64,000 nucleotides of DNA from Zestosphaera sp. (GCA_038843015.1 JAWBSH010000001.1:85748-149747), one strand, 5' to 3'; counted from the stretch's first letter, positions 24,248 through 32,507 are shown. Notes: generated by a model not told the origin, from the sequence alone. A program made the numbers and translations.

Positions 24248-24303
24248 TTAGTGATGAGTGTCGCCCGACTGATTAAATGATGCAAATGAACCTCCACTGA
24301 ACT
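24248..24303 (+). ncRNA. C/D box guide sRNA (predicted 2'-O-methylation guide)
   Basis: All four boxes appear in order with near-ideal spacing: C box GTGATGA (24251-24257), 11-nt guide, D' box CTGA (24269-24272), 4-nt spacer, C' box ATGATGC (24277-24283, one mismatch), 13-nt guide, D box CTGA (24297-24300). The D' guide would pair with target TCGGGCGACAC and the D guide with TGGAGGTTCATTT; methylation is expected at the base paired five positions upstream of each D box. Targets (rRNA or tRNA) were not identified. A TATA box sits at the right distance. It lies between ThrRS-ed and the convergent zinc-ribbon gene. Confidence 0.8.
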
Positions 24304-24319
24304 TGTAGATGCTACAGTG

Positions 24320-24469
24320 TTATTCGGAAGGTTCTATGATCTCGTGATATGTATTCTTACCGCATACTCTACAGTAATGATATAACTGGGTGAATTCGCT
24401 TAAATCGTAACTCACATTAAGAATCCACACATTACCGCATTCCTTGCACTTAATTCTCCAAGGACTCAC
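24320..24469 (-). CDS. Zinc-ribbon microprotein, 49 aa
   Basis: A small frame from GTG 24469 with a GGGGTGA ribosome-binding site four bases upstream. It contains two CxxC knuckles, CKEC at residues 8-11 and CRVC at 33-36, 21 residues apart, with aromatic residues between them, so it should fold as a single zinc ribbon. A TATA-like stretch (TTTTTAAATAC on the minus strand, near 24503-24513) precedes it. Similar very small ribbons in archaea act as transcription, RNA or ribosome-associated factors, but I do not recognise this one. The 3' end is convergent with the C/D sRNA. Confidence 0.7.
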   Translation of the reverse strand: MSPWRIKCKECGNVWILNVSYDLSEFTQLYHYCRVCGKNTYHEIIEPSE

Positions 24470-24544
24470 TAAGTCACCCCACAAGGAGAATGCGAGAAAG
24501 TATTTAAAAACTCTGGTGTTATTCAGTAAGTGATGAGCTAAGGT

Positions 24545-24669
24545 GGGCCCGTAGCTCAGCTAGGCAGAGCGGCGGGCTCCAGTCCTCTACGGGTCTGCAG
24601 ACCGAAAGGGATGATAGGAAAGCTTGAGGTGAGACCCGTAGGTCGGGGGTTCAAGTCCCCCCGGGCCCA
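24545..24669 (+). tRNA. tRNA-Trp (CCA) with 51-nt intron
   Basis: Acceptor GGGCCCG pairs with CGGGCCC, discriminator A, encoded CCA at 24670-24672. The anticodon stem GCGGG/CCCGT encloses CTCCAG-A after removal of 24583-24633, giving anticodon CCA. The T arm is GGGGG-TTCAAGT-CCCCC. The intron follows position 37 and contains the palindrome GGTCTGCAGACC. Unlike tRNA-Trp introns of many euryarchaea it shows no convincing C/D box guide. Confidence 0.95.
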
Positions 24670-24716
24670 CCACATAACGGGGGACAGGGCTCCTAACAAA
24701 CCAGAATCGTTTCCTG

Positions 24717-25334
24717 TTAACTCTTTACTTCCTTAGTACTGAAGTCTTTTCTCCAGTACTCTGTGAGTCTCTTACGCTTTAGTTCTCTTACTTTCTTGTT
24801 AAGAAATCTGTACACTGTTGAGTGTTCTCTTCCTTGAATAAGCATTTCTATCGCTTCTCTGGCTAGATACGCTCCCTCGTAATCCCCGATAATAGCTACT
24901 AAATCATCATAAACACTTATGTAAGTTCCCGTCAGCTGCTCTATGTTTGTTCTTACTTTTCCCTCCTCACCTATGACTCTTGCTTTAACTCTGTAGAGAT
25001 GACTCTGTGAATCTCCTATAACTTCTTTTAAGTTTATGATTATTAGTACCATGTCTTCATCTAATAACCTCAACGCCCTCTCAGGACTGAAGCCTGCGTC
25101 AATAGCTTTAATAAAGTCTGAAGCTCTCAATACCATCTCAATAGGTGTCTCAGGAGTCGCCGCCTCAATTACTACGCTACTGTTTAAACTGTCGACACTC
25201 ACGATCGTTTGAGTCCTATTCTCAAGATCTCTTAATGTCTTACCACCCTCACCTATCAACACGCCGAGCCTCTCAGGTCTCACATTTAAATACACTCTCC
25301 TCAAACCTTGAGGTACCCTGCCCGCACTACTCAT
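24717..25334 (-). CDS. KH-domain RNA-binding protein, Dim2/Pno1-like
   Basis: 205 residues with two KH domains: the first has GVLIGEGGKTLRDLENRT (GxxG loop, residues 25-42) and the second is degenerate around VIGEEGKVRTNIEQLTG. This is the layout of archaeal Dim2p/Pno1, which binds the 3' end of 16S rRNA and can stimulate aIF2-alpha or RIO1. The RIO1 and aIF1A genes follow upstream on the same strand, a conserved neighbourhood, which supports ribosome assembly. Start ATG 25334. Confidence 0.85.
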   Translation of the reverse strand: MSSAGRVPQGLRRVYLNVRPERLGVLIGEGGKTLRDLENRTQTIVSVDSLNSSVVIEAATPETPIEMVLRASDFIKAIDAGFSPERALRLLDEDMVLIIINLKEVIGDSQSHLYRVKARVIGEEGKVRTNIEQLTGTYISVYDDLVAIIGDYEGAYLAREAIEMLIQGREHSTVYRFLNKKVRELKRKRLTEYWRKDFSTKEVKS

Positions 25335-25503
25335 CCACTAAACACCAGCCCACTACTAAGTACCTAATATTATATTTTGCTGGGTTCATAAGCCTTCAAG
25401 ACCATCTACTAGGTCTTGACTTTCTTTCTGTCCTGAAGAATAGGGCCCCGCGTGTAAACCTTACGTGAAACTTGAAGCATTGCTTAAGACTAGCTCAGTA
25501 TTC
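25335..25503. other. Intergenic region with an 8-bp hairpin and an IS-end-like sequence
   Basis: TCAAGACC (25396-25403) pairs perfectly with GGTCTTGA (25412-25419), loop of eight. The next bases include TGTCCTGAAGAATAGGG, similar to TGTCCTGAAGAGCAGG near 40386. This type of GTCCTGAAG motif is seen at right ends of archaeal IS200/IS605 relatives, so the stretch may be an element scar. No transposase remnant was seen. Confidence 0.35.
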
Positions 25504-26316
25504 TTATTCTAATTCTAGCTTGCTTGTTTTTCCGGTGATGTACTCAAGGACATTACTTAGTGTGGGGGTATTGACTCCCACGTACTCGAAGAACCTGATT
25601 ATGTTTCTTAAGTCTCTCTGTAGCAGATTCGTGGCGTTAGGGTGTGTGATGGGTACTGCCTGACTAACGTCTATTATGTAGTGTCTCTTGTTCCATATCA
25701 TTACGTTATACTCGCTCAGATCTCCGTGTACTAACTTAGCTTTTAAGTAAGCTTTTCTAACGTCCTCGATGATTTGCTGAAAGATTGTTGAGTACTCCTC
25801 CGCAGTTAGGTTAGTTTCTTTTAGTAGGGGTGCTCTTACGCCGTCATCTCCTATGAATTCCATAACCAACACATTCTCGTACTGGTCTATGGGTTCAGGC
25901 ACGGAAACTCCCGCCTTAAAAAGCTCAGTAAAGTTGTTGAATTCTTTCTTAGCCCACAAAATGACTAGCTTCCTAGTAGACTTAGGTATGCTTTTGTCAA
26001 ATCTGTAATCACCTATTATGTACCTCATCATGCCTTTCCTGAATTCCGCTGATGACGTCAAGTATATCTTGACTGCTAAATCACGTCCCTCAGGTCCTTT
26101 ACCCCAGTAAACTCTTGATTCCTTACCAGCGCTGACGACTCCCTTAAGGTCACGTATCACTCCCTTCCTCATCAGCTTAAGAACTGCTTGAACAGTTGCT
26201 CTATCAAAAACTTCTTCTACAGTCTCGAACAAGTCCTCATCTATTATCTTACGTTCTTTATCTCTGACTCTAAAAAACGCGTCGATTGCTGAGTCTTCAG
26301 GCTCTCCACGCGATAT
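25504..26316 (-). CDS. RIO1-type serine/threonine protein kinase
   Basis: The kinase core is clear: VVSAGKESRVYWGKG (P-loop like), VKIY (ATP lysine), LVHGDLSEYNVMIW (catalytic loop HGDxSxxN), and IIDVSQAV (the RIO DFG equivalent, DxSQ). VFDRATVQAVLKLMRKGVI is the RIO1 N-terminal winged helix start. RIO1 acts in late small-subunit maturation. Only TTG 26232 is a canonical start, giving 242 residues, but the frame stays open and RIO1-like (FFRVRDKERKIIDEDLF) to a GGTGAG at 26322-26327, five bases before an ATA at 26316 that overlaps the aIF1A stop (TAATA). I extend to 26316 with low certainty for the exact start; the kinase identity is firm. Confidence 0.9.
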   Translation of the reverse strand: MSRGEPEDSAIDAFFRVRDKERKIIDEDLFETVEEVFDRATVQAVLKLMRKGVIRDLKGVVSAGKESRVYWGKGPEGRDLAVKIYLTSSAEFRKGMMRYIIGDYRFDKSIPKSTRKLVILWAKKEFNNFTELFKAGVSVPEPIDQYENVLVMEFIGDDGVRAPLLKETNLTAEEYSTIFQQIIEDVRKAYLKAKLVHGDLSEYNVMIWNKRHYIIDVSQAVPITHPNATNLLQRDLRNIIRFFEYVGVNTPTLSNVLEYITGKTSKLELE

Positions 26317-26645
26317 TAAAGCTCACCCACACCCTCAGTTAGTGAAGGGTCTAAGAACCCCATCTCAATAAGCTTCTTCTTCTCATCTCTCCCGTACTTG
26401 TATAGGATGTCTCCCCTACCCTCGTCAAACTCCCACTTACCGACTAAGACTACATCTTTAACGTTTATCCAAACTTTATGCCTGAGTTTCCCAGGTATTC
26501 TCAGCTTCCGCTCTTTCCCGTCCATACATATGGCTTTCACGTAGTTGCCTCCCATAGGCTCGGTAACTACGCAAACTACAGTACCTTCATCAGGGTTAGG
26601 GTAAGGAGTTTCCGAGACTGCGTCAACCTTCTTCTTGCCCAACAC
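26316..26645 (-). CDS. Translation initiation factor aIF1A
   Basis: 109 residues with an S1-like OB fold (NYVKAICMDGKERKLRIPGKLRHKVWINVKD) and a C-terminal helix (DEKKKLIEMGFL), the normal aIF1A layout. It binds the A site of the small subunit with aIF1 and promotes start-site selection. Candidate starts are GTG 26645 or the neighbouring TTG. Its stop overlaps the proposed RIO1 start by one base. Confidence 0.95.
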   Translation of the reverse strand: MLGKKKVDAVSETPYPNPDEGTVVCVVTEPMGGNYVKAICMDGKERKLRIPGKLRHKVWINVKDVVLVGKWEFDEGRGDILYKYGRDEKKKLIEMGFLDPSLTEGVGEL

Positions 26646-26706
26646 ACCACCTCTATATTAATAAGTAAGAAACTATTTAAGAAGAATGAAACCCAACGTA
26701 AGTCTA

Positions 26707-27756
26707 TTATCTCCCTGCTAGCCGCTTAACATAATTTGAGCCCCTATACGTTATTATCTGGATCCTCTCTCCAACACTCAAGTACTTAGGGAAGCTAGTC
26801 TTGACTGTCGCTCCCTCCTCACATCTAGCAATGACTTCATAGTTTTTGAAGTCTGTCACCACACACTCGCTGACCGCGTAATCTTCAGAACTTAACAGTC
26901 TGAACTCGTCTCTGGTTAAGGATTTCACGCCTATCTTCAAGACTTCATCCCTAGCTAGGTCTCTTAGAACTAGCTTGTCTTTCTGGATGCTGAGGACCTC
27001 CATTAGTGAATCCCTAAAATCTATTAAGTCTCCGGGAACTAACTGAGGAATTCTCAACACTATGGATAACTTGCCGTGTCTCTTACCTCTTACTATCCCG
27101 TGGAGTTTCCACGATTCCTTGACATACCCTCCAAGCATGCCTTGCAAGTAGCTTGCTGCTTGCCGAGCTACCGATACGTTACTAAACTTTACGTTTATTC
27201 CTTCACGTAATTCCTCATAGTCTGTTATGTTGCTACTAATGCTCCTCACGCTACCTATCAACTTAGCTATCCTCTTCTTCACCCCTTCCGTAGGTTCTCC
27301 CACAAATCTTATCTGTAGTACAGCTTCGTAGTCTCTAGTCTTAACACTCAAGCACTTAGGACATAACCTAGCGTCTATCTTGTAACTAACTATGAATGCT
27401 TGCTCTACAGATTTGCCAGCAAATGAAGACTTTATGAGCAACTCCGCACGATTGTTGCCAGTACTCAAAACCGCTACCTGAATATCTTTGAATGCCGGGT
27501 GAGTCTTCCCCTTCTTTATCACAGCCTCATCAATATAGTATCGTATTAGTTCTTCGTCATTTCCCGTGGAAGGTATCCATGAACCACTCATGTAGAGAGA
27601 CCCGCAAACAGGACATCTTACTAAAGCTATCTTATCAGGGACACTTACTATAGGTCTCTCTCTAACGAAGCAATCTACGCATAAGCCATCGATTAACGGT
27701 TCATTACTGGTCTCCCTCTTCCCACACCTCAAGCAAAACCTGCCAGCAAAACTCAT
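26707..27756 (-). CDS. NMD3-family protein
   Basis: 349 residues. Zinc-binding Cys pairs occur at the N-terminus (CLRCGK, CVDC), then VRCPVCGSLYMSGSW, and CPKC later, the four-pair pattern of NMD3. The remaining 200 residues are the eIF5A-like and SH3-like barrels of the family. In eukaryotes NMD3 exports the 60S subunit; in archaea it is thought to bind the large subunit. It overlaps the DUF424 gene by four bases and precedes aIF1A. Confidence 0.9.
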   Translation of the reverse strand: MSFAGRFCLRCGKRETSNEPLIDGLCVDCFVRERPIVSVPDKIALVRCPVCGSLYMSGSWIPSTGNDEELIRYYIDEAVIKKGKTHPAFKDIQVAVLSTGNNRAELLIKSSFAGKSVEQAFIVSYKIDARLCPKCLSVKTRDYEAVLQIRFVGEPTEGVKKRIAKLIGSVRSISSNITDYEELREGINVKFSNVSVARQAASYLQGMLGGYVKESWKLHGIVRGKRHGKLSIVLRIPQLVPGDLIDFRDSLMEVLSIQKDKLVLRDLARDEVLKIGVKSLTRDEFRLLSSEDYAVSECVVTDFKNYEVIARCEEGATVKTSFPKYLSVGERIQIITYRGSNYVKRLAGR

Positions 27757-28121
27757 AACCTAACCACCTGAGCGTAAGGCACGCCACTCACCCTAAGTAT
27801 AGCGTCGGGATGCACTAACCCTTCTTCAACGGCTCTGCTTACGGAGGCCTCACCCGCGAGAACAACTATGGAAGCATTCCTTGCGTGATGCATAGCTTCG
27901 TTTAGGGTAGTTAAAAACCCCTTAAAAAACTCTTCATTCACGTGCAACACGACATTACCTTCCTGAAATTTTTTCCCTAGAAGTTCTTCATCACATATAG
28001 CTACTATCTCCCTAAAGTCTTGAGATATGTCGGTAGTAGCGTGTATCTTCACATAAACCATTACTTGAGACTCAGAACCTCCTTCAAGACTTGAAGACTC
28101 GTCTTTACTCAAGACGCTCAA
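27753..28121 (-). CDS. DUF424 family protein
   Basis: 122 residues. The first 20 are low complexity, then VYVKIHATTDISQDFREIVAICDEELLGKKFQEG matches the archaeal DUF424 family. ASIVVLAGEASVSRAVEEGLVHPDAILRV is the conserved C-terminal part. No catalytic motif is evident. The family is consistently found near aIF2-beta and NMD3, so a role with translation factors or ribosomes is likely but unproven. Confidence 0.8.
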   Translation of the reverse strand: MSVLSKDESSSLEGGSESQVMVYVKIHATTDISQDFREIVAICDEELLGKKFQEGNVVLHVNEEFFKGFLTTLNEAMHHARNASIVVLAGEASVSRAVEEGLVHPDAILRVSGVPYAQVVRL

Positions 28122-28192
28122 ACCTCGTGATTCTTAGAAAGCTTCCCAATATCGGGACTAGATGAGGGTGGGGAACTCAGGAACTACACCCC

Positions 28193-28612
28193 TCACACAG
28201 GCTTTACAGGAGCTTCAGCGCCACAAGCTAAGCACCTTATTACCCATATCTTGCCTTGCTTCCTCAACTCAGTCTGGTAAGAACCGCAAGTCTTGCAGAT
28301 GACGTAGCTGTCCAGAAATCTCTTAAACAGCGCGTTAATAGTTTGTGATGAAACACGCGAGTATATAGTGAATACTCCGGACTCGTCTATAGTCCCTCTA
28401 GCAGCTAACTCTTTAAGGAGGTACCTAGCACACACCTTAGGCTCTCTCAAGATAACGTCGCAAACAGTCTTGAAATTCTTAATTTGTGTTTGGAGTCCTA
28501 CATGAACTATCTCTAAATCTGGTATATCAAGAGTTACTGTTTGACTCCTCTTCTCAGGGAGCTTCTCATATAATTCCCTAAGTAGCTCCTCGTAAGACGG
28601 TAACCCACTCAC
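28193..28612 (-). CDS. Translation initiation factor aIF2 subunit beta
   Basis: 139 residues with the N-terminal helix, the central alpha-beta domain (LREPKVCARYLLKELAARGTI) and a C-terminal zinc ribbon (CKTCGSYQTEL then RCLACGA). It is part of the aIF2 heterotrimer that brings initiator tRNA to the ribosome. Start ATG 28612. The gene begins the leftward DUF424/NMD3/aIF1A/RIO1 group with 72 bases to the next gene. Confidence 0.95.
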   Translation of the reverse strand: MSGLPSYEELLRELYEKLPEKRSQTVTLDIPDLEIVHVGLQTQIKNFKTVCDVILREPKVCARYLLKELAARGTIDESGVFTIYSRVSSQTINALFKRFLDSYVICKTCGSYQTELRKQGKIWVIRCLACGAEAPVKPV

Positions 28613-28690
28613 TCAGCTCCACCTCTACTTAATAAACCAACAAAACTTTTAAGTTAAGTAAAGAACCGTGTTAACGGCTGATATGCTGAG

Positions 28691-29986
28691 ATGAAGATAT
28701 ACATAGAAACATATGGGTGTGCGCTGAATAACGCTGACACAGCCCTAATGAAGAAAATCTTAGTTAGCAGAGGTCATGAGATAGTGTCTCGCCCTGACGA
28801 CGCTGAAGTAATCATAGTCAACACCTGCACTGTAAGACTAGACACTGAACAAAGAATCTTGAAAAGACTACATCAACTTAAGAAATTCTTGAGCAACAAC
28901 GGTAGAGTTAAGTTAATAGTTGCCGGGTGTATGGCGGCTGCACAACCCTACACAATCACCAAGACAGTCTCTGAAGCCTCACTAGTGTCACCGCAAAACA
29001 TTACTAGAATTCATGAAGTTGTTGAAAATTCTGGGAAGTCTGTCATGATCAGTGGTGAGAGAGACACTACCTTACTATGCCCGCTAGTAGAGGGTTTCAC
29101 GGCAGCTATACCTATAGCCGAGGGTTGCTTAGGTAACTGCTCTTTCTGCATAACTAAGATAGCTAGACGTAAGTTAAGGTCTTACAAGCCTGACCTAATT
29201 GTTAAGGCTGTAAAAGAAGCTGTCAGTAGAGGAGCTATCGAGATAGACCTCACAGCTCAGGATACTGCAGCGTACGGTATAGACTTAGGTAGTGTCAGAC
29301 TCCACAACCTCCTCAAAGCTATAGTAGAGGAGGTGAGAGGCAACTACATGCTTAGGGTTGGGATGGCCAACCCAGACAGCATGCTCCCAATACTTGACGA
29401 GTTTTTAGATATTATGAAACACCCTAACGTATTCAAGTACGTACACATACCCCTACAATCAGGCAGCGATAAGGTCTTGAAACTTATGAGGAGGAAGTAT
29501 ACGTACGATGACTACAAGTCTTTAGTAATAGAAATAAGGAAGAAAATACCTGAAGTTCAGCTAGCAACAGACATAATAGTCGGGCATCCGGGCGAAGACG
29601 AAGAAGATTTCGATTTGACTGTTAAAGCTCTTAAGGAAGTAATTCCCGACAAAGTACACATAGCTCAGTACACGATACGCCCCAGGACAGAGGCCGCGTC
29701 AATGAAGCAAGTCTCAGACTCGATCAAGAAGTATCGAAGCACGGAATTAGGTAAAGTTGTAGAAGAAATAGGCTCTACTCTGAATTCCGCATACGTAGGT
29801 ACGAGAGCCTGGGTCATCGTGTCAAGAAGGTCTTTCAGGGGGACTCCTGTAGGCAGAACGATAAACTATAAGCCTGTAGTGATTAATGGCTTAGAAGACG
29901 TGGGCGTTAGCGGGTATGTTGAGATAACGCAACACACGTTTTACGACTTAAGAGGTTATTGGAGTCCCCTTAATACTGACTCTTAA
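28691..29986 (+). CDS. MiaB-like tRNA methylthiotransferase (e-MtaB type)
   Basis: 431 residues. The N-terminal UPF0004 domain has its three Cys (YGCALN, VNTCTVR, VAGCMAA), the radical-SAM motif is CLGNCSFC (C-x3-C-x2-C, about residue 145), and a C-terminal TRAM-like barrel ends the protein. Archaeal and eukaryal members (CDKAL1) make ms2t6A at position 37 of ANN-decoding tRNAs, as expected here. It uses two [4Fe-4S] clusters and S-adenosylmethionine. ATG start, transcribed divergently from aIF2-beta. Confidence 0.93.
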   Translation: MKIYIETYGCALNNADTALMKKILVSRGHEIVSRPDDAEVIIVNTCTVRLDTEQRILKRLHQLKKFLSNNGRVKLIVAGCMAAAQPYTITKTVSEASLVSPQNITRIHEVVENSGKSVMISGERDTTLLCPLVEGFTAAIPIAEGCLGNCSFCITKIARRKLRSYKPDLIVKAVKEAVSRGAIEIDLTAQDTAAYGIDLGSVRLHNLLKAIVEEVRGNYMLRVGMANPDSMLPILDEFLDIMKHPNVFKYVHIPLQSGSDKVLKLMRRKYTYDDYKSLVIEIRKKIPEVQLATDIIVGHPGEDEEDFDLTVKALKEVIPDKVHIAQYTIRPRTEAASMKQVSDSIKKYRSTELGKVVEEIGSTLNSAYVGTRAWVIVSRRSFRGTPVGRTINYKPVVINGLEDVGVSGYVEITQHTFYDLRGYWSPLNTDS

Positions 29987-30006
29987 TCCCTCGAATAATC
30001 TCGTCT

Positions 30007-30375
30007 TCAGTGCTTTCTCCTCTCTTCATCTACTCGCTTCTTGAAGTATTCCTCTAATTCTGAATCACTCATTCTAGCGTACTCTTCAGCAAGTATTCTC
30101 CTAGCGTCCTTGTTTTTTAAGAAGTAGTAGATAGAGTAGCTACATACAGGAACTATTTTGAGACCCCTCATCTCAGCATCTCTAATCGCTGCTTCAACTA
30201 ATTTAGCGCCGTAACCTTTTCCCCTGTGTTGTTCTGGAGTAAAGGTCTCGAGGAGATATAGCTTGCCATTCTCTTCCTTGAAAGAAAGCCAGGCTTTAGA
30301 ACCGTCATCAAATCTAATCATGTAAACACTACCTCTCTTCTCAACACGAACTTCTTCCAACACACTCCCCCACAT
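30007..30375 (-). CDS. GNAT-like N-acetyltransferase (YjdJ/NATD1 type)
   Basis: 122 residues. TFTPEQHRGKGYGAKLVEAAI is the acetyl-CoA pyrophosphate loop (R/QxxGxG/A) of a minimal GNAT, and VCSYSIYYF is the following strand-helix typical of the YjdJ/NATD1 family. The C-terminal 30 residues form a charged helix not usual in the shortest members. Substrate unknown. Confidence 0.8.
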   Translation of the reverse strand: MWGSVLEEVRVEKRGSVYMIRFDDGSKAWLSFKEENGKLYLLETFTPEQHRGKGYGAKLVEAAIRDAEMRGLKIVPVCSYSIYYFLKNKDARRILAEEYARMSDSELEEYFKKRVDEERRKH

Positions 30376-30452
30376 ATTACTTGCTGACCCTAATAAATAA
30401 TTCTGTTATATGCTAACCAACCTCAACAACTTGATTCCGTTACAGTGAGGAA

Positions 30453-30526
30453 AGCCGCCGCCGGGATTTGAACCCGGGACCTCTGCCTTACCAGGGCAGC
30501 GCTCCACCAGGCTGAGCTACGGCGGC
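30453..30526 (-). tRNA. tRNA-Thr (GGT)
   Basis: Acceptor GCCGCCG/CGGCGGC, anticodon stem CTGCC/GGCAG with loop CTGGTAA and anticodon GGT, T arm CCGGG-TTCAAAT-CCCGG, discriminator T. The CCA is not encoded and no intron is present. Confidence 0.96.
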
Positions 30527-30798
30527 ACCTTAACCCATTATCTGTTTAATACTAAAATATTTAAAGCTTTGTAATGTCTGGTCTCCTCCATATCCCCACC
30601 TCTTGCCCTGCATTTCGTGTTCTTCATAATACAAAAATAAGAGCGAAAGTCTTTATGATTGTTTTCTAATTTAGGATCTTACTTCTGTATTTTAGTTTCT
30701 CTTAGTTTAAGTCGTTTTATCTTTATGTGTTAATGGTTTATAGTTGTTTCATCTTTAATACTTATATTCCTAGTCTTTTCCAAGGCTTGGTGTATTGC
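30527..30798. other. Upstream region of the AsnRS-like gene
   Basis: No gene seen. A T-rich stretch runs from about 30650 to 30750. TTTAATACTTATATT at 30754-30768 is a good TATA candidate for the AsnRS-like gene. The frame open from 30727 overlaps this promoter and is therefore unlikely to be translated from there. Confidence 0.4.
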
Positions 30799-32016
30799 TT
30801 GAGTGTTGTGGTTGGGAGGGTTGTTGGTTTTGTGGATGGTTGTTTAGTTAAGGTTAGTGTAGGCGGTTTCTTAGTAGATGTTGAGTTGAGTAGTTCTTTA
30901 TGTAGTGACGGCTTGTTAAGGATTATTAAATCTGGTCGTGAGGTATTTCTTAAGCTACTCGTAGAGGGAGCTACTCCTAAGGTTTTAGGAGTTGTTGGGG
31001 CGGGCGATATTCCTCTTAAAAACTTTGATGTAGATGCTTCAAAACCTGATGTTTTCGCTAGGTATTCTTGGTTGTGGTTGAGGACTCCTAAATACTCTAA
31101 AATTATTAGGTTTCAGCACATCCTCCTGAAGAGTTTAAGAAGAATACTAGATTCTGAGGGTTTTGTTGAGTTATTACCTCCTGTCTTAAACTTAGCAAGT
31201 GATCCTGGGTTGAGGGGTGCTAAGAAGGTTGCGGTGAGTGTTTACGGGTCTACTTACGAGTTGTGCTCAAGCACCATAATGTATAAGCAACTAGCCGCGA
31301 CAGCCTTAGGTAAGATGTACTTCGTAGCTAGAAATGTTAGGGAAGAACCAGTAGAGAATGTTAAGACTGGAAGACACTTGATAGAGTTTACTCAGCTAGA
31401 CTTGGAGTGGGCTGGAGCTTCAATGAATGAGATCATGAGTCTCGGCGAGAAGCTAGTTTATGAGTCTTGTCTAGAAGTATCTGAGAGAGCTGGAGACATA
31501 ATCGAAGAATTCAATCCGAGACTCAAGTGTTTTAAGCCCCCCTACGAGAAGATAACGTTTAGTGAAGCCCTAAACATAGTTAGGGAGGCGGGGATGAGAG
31601 TTAGTGATTCTAGAGAGTTACCTCAAGAAGCTGAGGAATTGCTGAGCGTTAAGGTAGGGAAGCCTATCTGGCTAATTAAATTCCCTACTTCTGGGAGAGG
31701 CTTCTACTACATGCCTGATGAGATAGAGCCAGACAAGAACCAAGACTTCAACTTGATAATGCCTGAAGGTTACGGAGAGTTGATTGATGGTGGTGTGAGA
31801 GAGTTCAGGTATGAACGCATAATGCAGAGACTTAAAGAACTGGGTGAAGACTTAAGTAAGTATTCGTGGTTCTTAGAAGCAGCAAGATTTGGGATAGCCC
31901 CCACAGCAGGGTTTGGGCTGGGAGTAGAGAGGTATACTAGATATTTACTCAATCTAAAATATATATGGGAGGCAGTACCGTTCCCTAAACCTCCTGGGGT
32001 AGTTAACGCACCATGA
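30799..32016 (+). CDS. AsnRS-like class II protein, probable asparagine synthetase (AS-AR)
   Basis: 405 residues from TTG 30799, preceded by GGTG six bases away and by a TATA box near 30760. Residues 1-90 have an OB-like strand pattern; from about 100 the class IIb catalytic core is clear: motif 1 region (SEGFVELLPPVL), motif 2 (YFVARNVREEPVENVKTGRHLIEFTQLDLEW), and motif 3 GFGLGVERYTRYLL. AsnRS-related paralogues of this kind make asparagine from aspartate (AS-AR) rather than charge tRNA. The next gene is an Lrp/AsnC regulator overlapping by ATGA. AspRS/AsnRS is the alternative. Confidence 0.75.
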   Translation: MSVVVGRVVGFVDGCLVKVSVGGFLVDVELSSSLCSDGLLRIIKSGREVFLKLLVEGATPKVLGVVGAGDIPLKNFDVDASKPDVFARYSWLWLRTPKYSKIIRFQHILLKSLRRILDSEGFVELLPPVLNLASDPGLRGAKKVAVSVYGSTYELCSSTIMYKQLAATALGKMYFVARNVREEPVENVKTGRHLIEFTQLDLEWAGASMNEIMSLGEKLVYESCLEVSERAGDIIEEFNPRLKCFKPPYEKITFSEALNIVREAGMRVSDSRELPQEAEELLSVKVGKPIWLIKFPTSGRGFYYMPDEIEPDKNQDFNLIMPEGYGELIDGGVREFRYERIMQRLKELGEDLSKYSWFLEAARFGIAPTAGFGLGVERYTRYLLNLKYIWEAVPFPKPPGVVNAP

Positions 32017-32507
32017 GAGGCAGGAAAAGTAGAGTAAGTTTAGATTACTTAGACATACAGATAATAGACCTCCTAAGAAAAAACGCTAGATTAAAGTCTA
32101 GTGAGATAGCTAAGAAGCTCGGAAGACCTAGAACCACGGTAGTTCAGAGGATTAAGAAGCTTGAGGAAACAGGCATCATAAGGTCTTACACGATTTCAGT
32201 AAAGCCTGACGTTCTAGGCTACAACTACTACGCATACATAGCCGTAAAAGTTAGGAAGGGCCTTACAGGCAAGCTAGACCAGTACGAGCTAGCTAAAAAA
32301 CTAGTTAGTGAGTCAAGAAACAAAGACGAACTCCCCATGATAGAAGAAGCAGCCATAGTTACTGGAGCATACGACATAATACTTAGAGTATGGATAAGAA
32401 ACTGGGAAGAACTCTCAAGATACCTACTAAAATACCTTCCATCAATCGAGGAGATAGAATCTACAGAGACTTTCATGGTGTTAAGAAGAGTCCCCGACGA
32501 CGGATAA
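32013..32507 (+). CDS. Lrp/AsnC-family transcriptional regulator
   Basis: 164 residues. Helix-turn-helix at about 20-60 (DIQIIDLLRKNARLKSSEIAKKLGRPRTTVVQRIKKLEETGII) followed by a RAM domain. Lrp/AsnC proteins form dimers to octamers and often sense amino acids. The ATG overlaps the stop of the AsnRS-like gene, so the regulator is in the same transcript and may respond to asparagine, as AsnC does for AsnA in other organisms. Confidence 0.92.
   Translation: MRGRKSRVSLDYLDIQIIDLLRKNARLKSSEIAKKLGRPRTTVVQRIKKLEETGIIRSYTISVKPDVLGYNYYAYIAVKVRKGLTGKLDQYELAKKLVSESRNKDELPMIEEAAIVTGAYDIILRVWIRNWEELSRYLLKYLPSIEEIESTETFMVLRRVPDDG

Noticed and set aside
24583..24633. C/D guide RNA within the tRNA-Trp intron
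   Set aside because: Only an imperfect box C (ATGATAG) is present and no CTGA lies at a suitable distance.
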